Assembly (NCBI RefSeq): GCF_004959925.1
Contig: NZ_SPUW01000003.1
Location: 186,001 to 250,000 of the forward strand
Reading direction: 5' to 3'
Source: Pseudooceanicola onchidii
Lineage (GTDB): Bacteria; Pseudomonadota; Alphaproteobacteria; Rhodobacterales; Rhodobacteraceae
Length of the DNA: 64,000 nucleotides
How positions within the stretch are numbered: position 1 is the stretch's first letter; each line of letters opens with the position of its first letter. The translations under genes and the position numbers were made by a program. Below, piece after piece: positions 49,841 to 58,489 of the stretch. A model generated the notes under the pieces. It did not search any database, was not told where the DNA came from, and saw only the letters and a list, made by a program, of their open reading frames with translations.

Positions 49841-50371
49841 ATGACGACCCCGCCCGCCGCCCGATCCATCCGACGCGTCGCAGACCGCGGCGTCGACCGG
49901 CCCGCCGACCTCGTGACCCTCGACTACGAGGCGCGGTTTCTCCGACGCAAAGTCCTGCACACCGTGCAGAACCTGCCTTTCCTCGTTGATCTTGCGGAAA
50001 CTGTTTCGCTTGATCACGGGGATTGTTTCGTTCTGGAAGACGGAACCCTGATCGAGGTCATCGCGGCCAGGGAAGACCTGATCGAGATCCGGGGCACCGA
50101 CCTGATCCGGCTGGCCTGGCACATCGGCAACCGTCACACCCCCTGTCAGATCGAACCCGACCGCCTGCTGATCCGGCAGGACAAGGTCATGGCCGACATG
50201 CTGCAGCGCCTTGGCGCGCAGGTTGCCGCGATATCGGAACCCTTCATTCCCGAAGGCGGCGCCTATGGCATGGGTCGGACCCACGGGCATGACCACAGCC
50301 ACGTGCATGTGCACGGCGGTCATGGACATGACCATTCGGATCCGCGCGACGAGGCGGCGGATGACGTCTGA
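49841..50371 (+). CDS. ureE: Urease accessory metallochaperone UreE
   Basis: A 176-aa nickel chaperone. The peptide-binding N-domain includes LDYEARFLRRKVL. The metal-binding domain has HIGNRHTPCQIE. The C-terminal His-rich tail (residues 150-170, GHDHSHVHVHGGHGHDHS) stores nickel. Overlaps ureF by 11 nt. Confidence 0.95.
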   Translation: MTTPPAARSIRRVADRGVDRPADLVTLDYEARFLRRKVLHTVQNLPFLVDLAETVSLDHGDCFVLEDGTLIEVIAAREDLIEIRGTDLIRLAWHIGNRHTPCQIEPDRLLIRQDKVMADMLQRLGAQVAAISEPFIPEGGAYGMGRTHGHDHSHVHVHGGHGHDHSDPRDEAADDV

Positions 50372-51002
50372 CCCGGCGCTTCTGCTGCACCAATGGCTGT
50401 CCCCGTCCTTTCCCGTCGGGGCGTTTTCCTATTCGCACGGGCTGGAAACGGCGGTGGCCGAGGGGCAGATCACGGATGCCGCATCGGCGCAGGCCTGGAT
50501 TGCCACTGCGCTTGAACATGGCGCCGGTCTGTCCGACGCGATCCTGCTGGCGGCCGCCTGGCGGGCCGAGGCCGGGGATCCGGGCGCGTTGATCGACCTG
50601 GCCCGCGCGCTGGCGCCCTCGGCCGAGCGGCTGGTCGAGGCAGACCGGATGGGGGCCGCGCTGGCCCGCGCCCTGACCGCACTGCACGGCCATGATCTGC
50701 CCGACGCGCCCTATCCGGTGGTCCTGGGTCGCGCGGCGCGGCTGTCGGACATCCCGCTGCCGCTGACCCTGCGGCTGTCGTTGCAGGCCTTCGCCGCGAA
50801 CCTCGTGTCGGCCTGCGTCCGCCTTGTGCCGCTTGGCCAGACCGAGGGGCAGGGGATCACCCTGGCGCTGATGCCGCTGATCGAACGGCTGGCGCTGCAG
50901 GCCGAACCGGGGGATACCGACCTGATCGGCACCTCTGCCGTCCTGCTCGACATCGCGTCGATGCGGCACGAAACCCTGAACACCCGCCTGTTTCAAAGTT
51001 AA
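50361..51002 (+). CDS. ureF: Urease accessory protein UreF
   Basis: A 213-aa helical protein of the UreDFG nickel-loading complex. Signature [22 protein letters not shown] at the N-terminus. The ATG lies inside the ureE 3' end, which indicates coupled translation. Confidence 0.95.
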   Translation: MTSDPALLLHQWLSPSFPVGAFSYSHGLETAVAEGQITDAASAQAWIATALEHGAGLSDAILLAAAWRAEAGDPGALIDLARALAPSAERLVEADRMGAALARALTALHGHDLPDAPYPVVLGRAARLSDIPLPLTLRLSLQAFAANLVSACVRLVPLGQTEGQGITLALMPLIERLALQAEPGDTDLIGTSAVLLDIASMRHETLNTRLFQS

Positions 51003-51012
51003 GGAGACCGCC

Positions 51013-51648
51013 ATGCCATCCCCTCATGGTCCTTTGCGCGTTGGCCTTGGTGGCCCGGTCGGGGCCGGCAAGACGACCCTGACCGCGGCGCTCTGCCGGG
51101 CGCTGCGCGATCACGTCTCGCTCGCCGTGGTGACGAACGACATCTACACGCGCGAGGACGCGGATGCGCTGGTTCGGATGCAGGCTCTGCCCTCGGACCG
51201 CATCAAGGGCGTTGAAACCGGGGGCTGTCCGCATACCGCGATCCGCGAAGATGCCTCGATCAACCTGGCGGCCATTGCCGAGTTGAACCGCGATTTCCCC
51301 GACCTGGACCTGATCCTGGTGGAATCGGGCGGCGACAACCTGTCGGCAACCTTTTCGCCCGAGCTTGTCGACATGACGATCTACGTGATCGACGTCGCCG
51401 CCGGAGAGGAGATCCCCCGCAAGGGCGGCCCCGCGATCACCAAGTCCGACATCCTGGTCATCAACAAGATGGACCTGGCGCCTTATGTCGGGTCCGACCT
51501 GTCGGTGATGGAGCGCGATGCGAAACAGCAGCGCGGTGCGCGGCCCTTCGTGTTCACCAACCTCAAGACGGGCGAGGGGCTGCCGCGGATCCTGACGCTT
51601 CTGTCCCAGATCGGGGGCCTTGCCGTGCCGCAGGTCGAAACCACCTGA
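51013..51648 (+). CDS. ureG: Urease accessory GTPase UreG
   Basis: A 211-aa SIMIBI GTPase. The P-loop [11 protein letters not shown] is at about 14-24. [10 protein letters not shown], the nickel-binding [13 protein letters not shown] (CPH) and [12 protein letters not shown] are typical. Preceded by AAGGAG. Last gene of the urease run. Confidence 0.98.
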   Translation: MPSPHGPLRVGLGGPVGAGKTTLTAALCRALRDHVSLAVVTNDIYTREDADALVRMQALPSDRIKGVETGGCPHTAIREDASINLAAIAELNRDFPDLDLILVESGGDNLSATFSPELVDMTIYVIDVAAGEEIPRKGGPAITKSDILVINKMDLAPYVGSDLSVMERDAKQQRGARPFVFTNLKTGEGLPRILTLLSQIGGLAVPQVETT

Positions 51649-51787
51649 CTCTTCGGGCGGACTGACATAGTGTCCGCGTCGGGCCGTGCGATATCGGCCC
51701 GCGCTACCCGCCCCCGTCCGGGCTCCACATGGACCGATCTTCGTGACGCCAACACTTCCCCGCGCCCGCCACCAGACTTTCATCGAC

Positions 51788-53227
51788 ATGCGCCCCGTGG
51801 GCTATGTCATCGGCCTTCTCGTGGCCTGTCTGGGCCTGACGATGCTGATCCCGCTGGCGGTCGACCTGGCCGAGGGGCGGGGGCACTGGCCGGTCTTCAT
51901 GGAAAGCGCGGTTCTGACCTTTGCCGTCGGCGGGCTGACCGCACTGGCCTGCCAGAACGGCAACAACGAGGCGCTGTCGCTGCAGCAGACCTTCCTGCTG
52001 ACCACGGGCGTCTGGGCGCTGCTTCCGGTGTTCGGCGCGCTGCCCTTCATGCTGGGCGAGACGAACGCGACCTTCACGGACGCCTTCTTCGAGGCGATGT
52101 CGGGGATGACCACCACCGGATCGACGGTGTTTTCCGGGCTCGACAGCCTGCCGCGCGGGCTGTTGCTGTGGCGGGGTATGCTGCAGTGGCTGGGCGGCGT
52201 CGGCATCATTGTCGTGGCGATGGTCTTCCTGCCTGAACTGCGCGTGGGCGGGATGCAGATCTTCCGGTCCGAAGCCTTCGACACCATGGGCAAGATCCTG
52301 CCCCGCGCGGCCTCGATCGCATCGCAGATCTCGGTCGTCTATGTCGGGCTGACGGTGCTGTGTGCGCTGACCTACCTGTTCCTCGGGATGGATGCCTTCG
52401 ACGCAACGGTGCATGCGTTGACGACGATTTCGACGGGCGGCTTTTCGACCAAGGATGCGTCCTTCGGGGCCTTCTCGGGGCCGATGGAATATGCCGCGTC
52501 CTTTTACATGATCCTCGCCGCGCTGCCCTTCGTGCGGTATGTGCAGCTGCTGAACGGCAACCAGCGGGCCATCTTCCAGGACAGCCAGGTACGGGCGTTC
52601 ATGTACACGATCGGGGCCTTCGTCGGGGTCAGCTTCTTCGCGCTGCTCTACATCTTCCCGCACCACTGGGAAACATCGCTGCGCGAGGCGCTGTTCAACA
52701 TCACCTCGATCATGTCGGGGACGGGCTATGCCTCGGTCGACTACATGGGGTGGGGGCCGTTCCTGATCACCATCTTCTTCTTCGTCGGGCTGGTCGGGGG
52801 CTGCGCGGGGTCGACCGCCTGTTCGGTCAAGATCTTCCGCTACCAGATCCTGATCGCGGCCATCCGCAGCCAGATCAAGCGCATCCACATGCCGCATGGC
52901 CGGTTCCAGCCCAAGTTCGACGGGCGGGCGATTCCGGCGGATGTCATGGGATCGGTGATGAGCTTCTTCGTCTTTTTCGTCGTCTCGCTCGGCCTGCTTG
53001 CGGTTGCGCTGGCGCTGACGGGGCTGGATTTCGTCACCTCGATCTCGGGCGCGGCGACGGCGATCGCCAATATCGGCCCGGGGCTGGGCGACACCATCGG
53101 CCCGGCGGGCAACTTCGGTCCGCTGAACCCGACCGCGAAGTGGCTGCTGAGCTTCGGGATGCTGTGTGGCCGGCTTGAGCTGATGGCCGTCTACGCGATC
53201 CTGACGGTGCAGTTCTGGCGGGCATGA
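51788..53227 (+). CDS. trkH: Trk/Ktr-type potassium uptake channel subunit
   Basis: A 479-aa membrane protein with four M1-P-M2 repeats. The pore loops read SGMTTTGSTV, TTISTGGFST, TSIMSGTGYAS and IANIGPGLGDTIGP. It works with TrkA, not in the window. The start could be extended upstream to GTG 51743; the ATG 51788 reading has typical length. Overlaps the methyltransferase by four bases. Confidence 0.93.
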   Translation: MRPVGYVIGLLVACLGLTMLIPLAVDLAEGRGHWPVFMESAVLTFAVGGLTALACQNGNNEALSLQQTFLLTTGVWALLPVFGALPFMLGETNATFTDAFFEAMSGMTTTGSTVFSGLDSLPRGLLLWRGMLQWLGGVGIIVVAMVFLPELRVGGMQIFRSEAFDTMGKILPRAASIASQISVVYVGLTVLCALTYLFLGMDAFDATVHALTTISTGGFSTKDASFGAFSGPMEYAASFYMILAALPFVRYVQLLNGNQRAIFQDSQVRAFMYTIGAFVGVSFFALLYIFPHHWETSLREALFNITSIMSGTGYASVDYMGWGPFLITIFFFVGLVGGCAGSTACSVKIFRYQILIAAIRSQIKRIHMPHGRFQPKFDGRAIPADVMGSVMSFFVFFVVSLGLLAVALALTGLDFVTSISGAATAIANIGPGLGDTIGPAGNFGPLNPTAKWLLSFGMLCGRLELMAVYAILTVQFWRA

Positions 53228-53841
53228 GCCCCGATCCCAAACCTGATCCCGAGGACGTGCAGGCGGTCTATGACCGTGTGGCCGTCGCCTTTGACCACCA
53301 GCGACGCGACAGCGGGATGGAGTCAGGCTGGGTCGCCCGGTTTGCCGACGCCTTGCCCGCCAGGGCAGAGGTGCTGGACCTGGGCTGCGGATCTGGCCAG
53401 CCGGTTGCGCGGCTGCTGCTGGAACACGGCTGCCGGGTCACGGGGGCAGATTTTGCGCCGGGGATGCTGGCATTGGCGCGGGCGTCCCTGCCGCAGGCCG
53501 ACTGGGTGCAGGCCGACATGCGGCATCTTGATCTGGGGCGGACCTTCGACGGGATCATCGCCTGGCACAGCTTCTTTCACCTGACCGTGGCGGCGCAGCG
53601 CGTCGCCTTGCCGAAGGTTCTGGCGTATCTGAGGCCCGGTGGGGTGCTGATGATGACGCTTGGCCTCGAAGAGGGCGAGGGGCACGGCCACGTCGACGGA
53701 CAGGTTGTCTATCACGCCAGCCTGTCCGACGCAGAATATCGCGCGATCCTGTCCCGTCACGGGGTCGAGGTCGACGCCTTCGTTCACGGCGATGACAGGT
53801 GCGGCGGGGCCAATGTGCTGTTCGCACGCAGGCCCCTGTAG
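53224..53841 (+). CDS. Class I SAM-dependent methyltransferase
   Basis: A 205-aa Rossmann methyltransferase. SAM motif VLDLGCGSGQPVARLL (about 50-65), motif II VTGADFAPGMLALAR. Substrate unknown. ATGA overlap with trkH implies co-translation. A clear terminator follows. Confidence 0.88.
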   Translation: MSPDPKPDPEDVQAVYDRVAVAFDHQRRDSGMESGWVARFADALPARAEVLDLGCGSGQPVARLLLEHGCRVTGADFAPGMLALARASLPQADWVQADMRHLDLGRTFDGIIAWHSFFHLTVAAQRVALPKVLAYLRPGGVLMMTLGLEEGEGHGHVDGQVVYHASLSDAEYRAILSRHGVEVDAFVHGDDRCGGANVLFARRPL

Positions 53842-53846
53842 ATCAG

Positions 53847-53873
53847 GAAAGCCCGGCGCGAGGCCGGGCTTTC
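53847..53873 (+). terminator. Terminator after the methyltransferase gene
   Basis: GAAAGCCCGGC/GCCGGGCTTTC, an 11-bp perfect stem with a 5-nt loop, symmetrical. It sits between convergent genes. Confidence 0.85.
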
Positions 53874-53949
53874 GGGTTCCGTCAGGACGTTTGGGGCCTG
53901 GCCCGGTCGCAATCCTGCAAGGGCTTGGACCCCTGTCCGGGGCGCTGGA

Positions 53950-55776
53950 TCATTCCCAGCACGACACCAGCACGGTCATCGCCATGCCGATGCGCGTGAT
54001 ATCCTCGGGGTCGAGCGCCGGACCGGGGTCGGCGGCGACGGCCGACAGGCCTGCCTGGCTCAGCATGTCGACCAGGACCGGGCCGTCGACGGCAAAGGAC
54101 ACTCCGGCGGGCAGCTTGCGGCCGCCCATGTCGGTGGCCGCGATCATGCCGATCACCGCGCCGCTTTCATCCATCACCGGGCCACCGGCGTCACCGGCGA
54201 CCGAAGCCAGCGACAGCCGCGCCATCCCGGTTTCGCCGGACAGGTCCTGCAGTTCTTCAAGCCGGCCAAAGTTCAGCGACGGGTCGGGCAGGCGGCCTTC
54301 GTAGGGGTACCCGGCCGAGGCGACTTCGGATTGCAGGCGCGGCGTGCTGGTCGAGAAGCGGGCAAAGCCGATCGGGGCGATCTGTTCTTCCGGCTTCAGC
54401 ACGGCGATCCCGTTGGCCGACACGACGACCTCGGCCGAGGTTTCGCGATCCAGGGTGATGCGGCCACATTGCCCGACGACCTCGGCGCTGGTCACCGCAA
54501 AGCCACGGTCGTTCACATAGAACCCCGAGCGCGAGAAGACCGGCTTGCGGATCTCGAGGCCGGACAGCAGGTCGATGCTCTGGCCGCTGTCGGCGCCCAT
54601 GGCAGCGGGCAGGACCACGCCGTCGACCCGTTCAAAGCTTTTCTGCATCTCGCCCAGCAGGCGCGAGCGGCGTTCTTCATCGCCCGAGGGCCAGACCAGC
54701 GTGAAGCCCTTGATGCGGCCGTTGGCCAACGTGACCTCGGTGTGCGACACGAACCGGCCGTTTTCACCGACAATGACAAACCCGTCGCGGCGCCGTTCGC
54801 GGGGGCCGTCCTCGGGGACGATCGCAAGGGTCTGCATGATGTCATAGAGGCCGTTCATCTTGGTCTGGTCGCCCTCTTGGGAGATCAGGATGAGCCGCGC
54901 ATCAATGTCGCCGGTCGGAAGGTAGTGGGCGAAGGGCGCCTCGTAACGGTCGAACGCGACAACGCCCGTGGGGACCAGCATCGAGATCCCGGCGGTGTCG
55001 TCCGCCACGCGCTTCAGATCCAGACCTTCCAGCACGGCGTTGTACTGACGTTGCAGGGCGGCGCGCTGGCGGGTGGTCAGGATGCCTGTCGCCTCGAAGC
55101 CGTTCTTGTCCTGCCAGGCGGCCATGGACCCACGGGTGCCGGGGCCAAAGGCGCCGTCGATGGCGGCATCGTAGAAGCCGGCCCACTTCAGCCAGACCTG
55201 CAGCTCCATCCGTTCGTCGCGGGTCAGCAGGCTTTCGCTGCGGCGCGCCTCGGCCCGGGTTTCATCGGGCTCGGGGGCAGGTTCGGGTTCGGCCGCGGGT
55301 TGCGGGGCGGGGGTGGGTGCCGGGTCGGCCGCGGCGGTCTGATCGGCCTGATCTGCGGGGGCAGCCTGGGGTTCGGGCGTCTCCTGGGGTGTCGGGGCGG
55401 GCAGGGCGGCGGTTTCGGTGCCGTCCAGCTGGTTCACGCCGCGCGGCCAGAACTGGTCGCGGAAGGTGGTGTCGAAGGCGATATAGCTGTCACGCGGAAT
55501 CGTGCCTTCGGACCGCAGGACCTGCAGCACACGGTTGGCGTCTTCAGGCGAATAGGGGCCAAGCGCGATGCCGTACCACCCGCCGCCAAGCGAAAAGCCG
55601 TTCACATCCTGAAGCCGGTCGGAATAGCCACGGATCGACTCTTCGGCCAGCGACAGGGAGGGCTGTGCTTCGATCTGGACCCAGACGCGGCCGGCGTCCT
55701 GGGCCATGGGGGCCCGCACGGTCACGCTGGCCGCAAGGATCAGGGCGAAGACAGCCCGGGAAATCTGGAAATACAT
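53950..55776 (-). CDS. Exported SPOR/peptidoglycan-binding protein with inactive trypsin-like domain
   Basis: A 608-aa protein. Signal peptide 1-25, SPOR-like region about 30-105, Pro/Glu/Ala linker 125-180, PG_binding_1 domain 185-250 (GAFGPGTRGSMAAWQ), then a trypsin-like fold (400-600). The fold shows GFAVTSAEVVGQC, where the TxAHVV His is replaced by Glu432, and GDAGGPVMD, where the GDSGGP serine is Ala530. The protease domain thus looks dead and may be a binding module for envelope or septal peptidoglycan. GlyQ is divergent. Confidence 0.85.
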   Translation of the reverse strand: MYFQISRAVFALILAASVTVRAPMAQDAGRVWVQIEAQPSLSLAEESIRGYSDRLQDVNGFSLGGGWYGIALGPYSPEDANRVLQVLRSEGTIPRDSYIAFDTTFRDQFWPRGVNQLDGTETAALPAPTPQETPEPQAAPADQADQTAAADPAPTPAPQPAAEPEPAPEPDETRAEARRSESLLTRDERMELQVWLKWAGFYDAAIDGAFGPGTRGSMAAWQDKNGFEATGILTTRQRAALQRQYNAVLEGLDLKRVADDTAGISMLVPTGVVAFDRYEAPFAHYLPTGDIDARLILISQEGDQTKMNGLYDIMQTLAIVPEDGPRERRRDGFVIVGENGRFVSHTEVTLANGRIKGFTLVWPSGDEERRSRLLGEMQKSFERVDGVVLPAAMGADSGQSIDLLSGLEIRKPVFSRSGFYVNDRGFAVTSAEVVGQCGRITLDRETSAEVVVSANGIAVLKPEEQIAPIGFARFSTSTPRLQSEVASAGYPYEGRLPDPSLNFGRLEELQDLSGETGMARLSLASVAGDAGGPVMDESGAVIGMIAATDMGGRKLPAGVSFAVDGPVLVDMLSQAGLSAVAADPGPALDPEDITRIGMAMTVLVSCWE

Positions 55777-55931
55777 GTAAAAAGCCTCTGCCCGGTCTTA
55801 TTCTGGTTTGATGCGGGGAAGTTTTACCAAAACCTGCCGCCACTGCACCCCAATAATGCGTTATCCGCCGCATTGACCCCGCCCGGTGTGGCCCGTAGGT
55901 AATCATCGCCGACCCGACGACAGGACGCACC

Positions 55932-56876
55932 ATGGCGACAAGCATCGACAAGCCCCGTTCCTTCCAGGAAATCATCCTGAGGCTCCAGTCCTACTGGGCT
56001 GCCAAAGGCTGCGCGATCATGCAGCCCTACGATATGGAAGTCGGGGCGGGGACGTTCCATCCGGCGACCACGCTGCGTTCGCTCGGCTCGAAGCCCTGGG
56101 CGGCGGCCTACGTGCAGCCATCGCGCCGCCCGACCGATGGCCGCTATGGCGAGAACCCGAACCGGCTGCAGCACTATTACCAGTACCAGGTTCTGATCAA
56201 ACCCTCGCCGCCGGACCTGCAGGACCTCTACCTCGGGTCGCTCGAGGCGATCGGCATCGACATGGAGATGCACGACATCCGCTTTGTCGAGGACGACTGG
56301 GAAAGCCCGACGCTTGGCGCCTGGGGGCTGGGCTGGGAAGTTTGGTGCGACGGCATGGAAGTGTCGCAGTTCACCTATTTCCAGCAGGTCGGCGGCCATG
56401 ACTGCCATCCCGTGTCGGGCGAGCTGACCTACGGTCTGGAACGTCTGGCGATGTACGTGCTGGGCATCGATCACGTGATGGACATGCCCTACAACGACCC
56501 GCAGGCGCCCATTGCGCTGAAATACGGGGATGTCTTCCGCCAGACGGAAGAGGAATATTCGCGCCACAACTTCGATCTGGCGAACACCGACATGCTGCTC
56601 AAGCATTTCGAAGAGGCCGAGGCCGAATGCGCCGCGCTGCTGTCCGCGTCCTTTGACGATCCGAAGACCGGCAAGCGGATCATCCCGGCGCATCCCGCCT
56701 ATGACCAGTGCATCAAGGCCTCGCACCTGTTCAACCTGCTTGACGCGCGCGGCGTGATCTCGGTCACCGAACGGCAGGCCTATATCGGTCGCGTCCGGGC
56801 TTTGGCGAAGATGTGCGCCGATGCCTTCGTGCAGACCGAAGCGGGCGGCTGGACCCCGGCAGAGGCCACCGCCTGA
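55932..56876 (+). CDS. glyQ: Glycyl-tRNA synthetase alpha subunit
   Basis: A 314-aa catalytic subunit of the heterotetrameric bacterial GlyRS. Starts in family style ([35 protein letters not shown]), with [28 protein letters not shown]. Its stop overlaps the next ATG (TGATG). glyS lies 1.6 kb downstream, separated by two small membrane-protein genes. Confidence 0.98.
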   Translation: MATSIDKPRSFQEIILRLQSYWAAKGCAIMQPYDMEVGAGTFHPATTLRSLGSKPWAAAYVQPSRRPTDGRYGENPNRLQHYYQYQVLIKPSPPDLQDLYLGSLEAIGIDMEMHDIRFVEDDWESPTLGAWGLGWEVWCDGMEVSQFTYFQQVGGHDCHPVSGELTYGLERLAMYVLGIDHVMDMPYNDPQAPIALKYGDVFRQTEEEYSRHNFDLANTDMLLKHFEEAEAECAALLSASFDDPKTGKRIIPAHPAYDQCIKASHLFNLLDARGVISVTERQAYIGRVRALAKMCADAFVQTEAGGWTPAEATA

Positions 56877-57388
56877 TGGGCAAGTTCCTGGCCGCGATGA
56901 TCGTCGTCTGCGCCCTGGCAGCGGGCGGCGGCATCTATTACCTGCAGGTCTACGGCTATTACGACACGGTCGCGCCGACCGGCAGCGATGTCGTGCTGAC
57001 CACCATCGACGGCCACGAGGAAGTCATCCCCTACGAGGGGTTCGAGGCGATCGATGCCGACAGCTCTCCGATCCGCTATCGGGCGTGTTTCCGCACCGAC
57101 CTGACGCTCGAGGCGCTCGAGGCCGTCTATCTGCCCTACGAGGACGCCGTGCCGCTTGAGGCGCCGGGCTGGTTCGGCTGCTATTCGGCCGACGGCATCG
57201 GCGAGGCGCTTGAGGCCGGGAAAGCCCGGGCCTTTCTGTCGGTGGAAAATGTGCATTACGGCGTCGACCGGATCGTGGCCATCTTTCCGGACGGGCACGG
57301 ATATGTCTGGCACCAGATAAACCCTTGCGGAGAGGTTGTTTTCGACGGTCGCCCCGCACCGGAAGGCTGCCCGCCACCGCCGCAGTAA
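56876..57388 (+). CDS. DUF6446-like membrane-anchored protein
   Basis: A 170-aa protein with one N-terminal TM/signal anchor (LAAMIVVCALAAGGGIYYLQ). The periplasmic domain has four cysteines (YRACFRTD, WFGCYSADG, NPCGEV, EGCPPP). Commonly inserted between glyQ and glyS in Rhodobacteraceae. Function unknown. Translationally coupled to glyQ. Confidence 0.8.
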   Translation: MGKFLAAMIVVCALAAGGGIYYLQVYGYYDTVAPTGSDVVLTTIDGHEEVIPYEGFEAIDADSSPIRYRACFRTDLTLEALEAVYLPYEDAVPLEAPGWFGCYSADGIGEALEAGKARAFLSVENVHYGVDRIVAIFPDGHGYVWHQINPCGEVVFDGRPAPEGCPPPPQ

Positions 57389-57471
57389 CGCAAGCGCCGA
57401 CACGGGCGCTCACGTTTTCGGGGGAACCCGTGACCCGGACCGTCGTTGGTTTGCCAACGGAGGGTCCGATA

Positions 57472-58338
57472 ATGTCAGACAATACAGCACCAACCTGGGT
57501 CAAGCCGGTCATGCAGGCGGGCTACGGCGCGCGCGGCGTGACCTATATCATCGTGGGCGGCCTGGCCGTTCTGGCCGCCTGGCAAGGCGGAGAGGCCGAG
57601 GGGACCAAGGGGGCACTCGCCCAGCTGCGCGGCGAACCCTTCGGCGTGGTTGCCCTGGTCGCGATCGGCATCGGGTTTCTCGCCTATGCGATCTGGCGCC
57701 TGGTCTGCGCAGGCTATGATCTTGAGAACAAGGGACATGACGCCAAGGGGGTCATCGGCCGGACGGGCCAGACGGTGACCGGGCTGATCCACGCCGGTCT
57801 TGGCGTTTCCGTCCTGCGCATGGCGCTTGGGTCGGGCAGTGGTGGCGACGGGTCGGCGCCGCAAAGCATGACCTCGAAGGTGCTGGCCATGCCGAACGGC
57901 AAGATGATCGTGATGGCGATCGGCCTGATCGTCATCGGGGCCGGGATCTACTATGGCTACAAGGGCATGTCCGAGAAATACAAGGAACACATCCGTTCGA
58001 CCCGGGTGACGCGCAAGCTTGACCCGGCGGTGAAGGCCGGGCTGGTCGCCCACGGCGTGGTCATCGCGCTGATCGGCGTCTTCCTGTTCTACGCCGGGCA
58101 GACATCGGATCCCGGCCAGGCAGGCGGCATCGGAAAGGCGTTCGAGGTCGTGCGGGCACAGCCCTTCGGGCGTATCCTGCTGGGGCTTCTGGGGATCGGG
58201 ACGATCGGCTTTGCGGTCTACTGCTTTGTCGAGGCCTGCTACCGCGTGATCCCGCGCCTCGCGGGGGACGACATCACGACACTGGCCAGCCGCGCCAAGG
58301 CCAAGGCCGAAGGCGAACTGCGCCGCGCCACCGCCTGA
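57472..58338 (+). CDS. DUF1206 family integral membrane protein
   Basis: A 288-aa protein with three repeats of a two-helix unit (GYGARGVTYIIVGGLAVLAA; GRTGQTVTGLIHAGLGVSVL; VAHGVVIALIGVFLFYAG). Together they give about six TM segments. Function unknown. It lies inside the glyQ-glyS interval. Confidence 0.85.
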   Translation: MSDNTAPTWVKPVMQAGYGARGVTYIIVGGLAVLAAWQGGEAEGTKGALAQLRGEPFGVVALVAIGIGFLAYAIWRLVCAGYDLENKGHDAKGVIGRTGQTVTGLIHAGLGVSVLRMALGSGSGGDGSAPQSMTSKVLAMPNGKMIVMAIGLIVIGAGIYYGYKGMSEKYKEHIRSTRVTRKLDPAVKAGLVAHGVVIALIGVFLFYAGQTSDPGQAGGIGKAFEVVRAQPFGRILLGLLGIGTIGFAVYCFVEACYRVIPRLAGDDITTLASRAKAKAEGELRRATA

Positions 58339-58489
58339 AGGCGCCACAGCGGGGGCGTTCCGGGACCCCGGGGCGCTTATCCGCTGGACCCTGTGGCCAA
58401 GGACCGCTATCCACCCTGCGACGACGGGGTGGGGCGGTCTTTGGGTCTCTCGCTCCGGACATTGACGCAAGCCCGGTTAGAGAACACCC

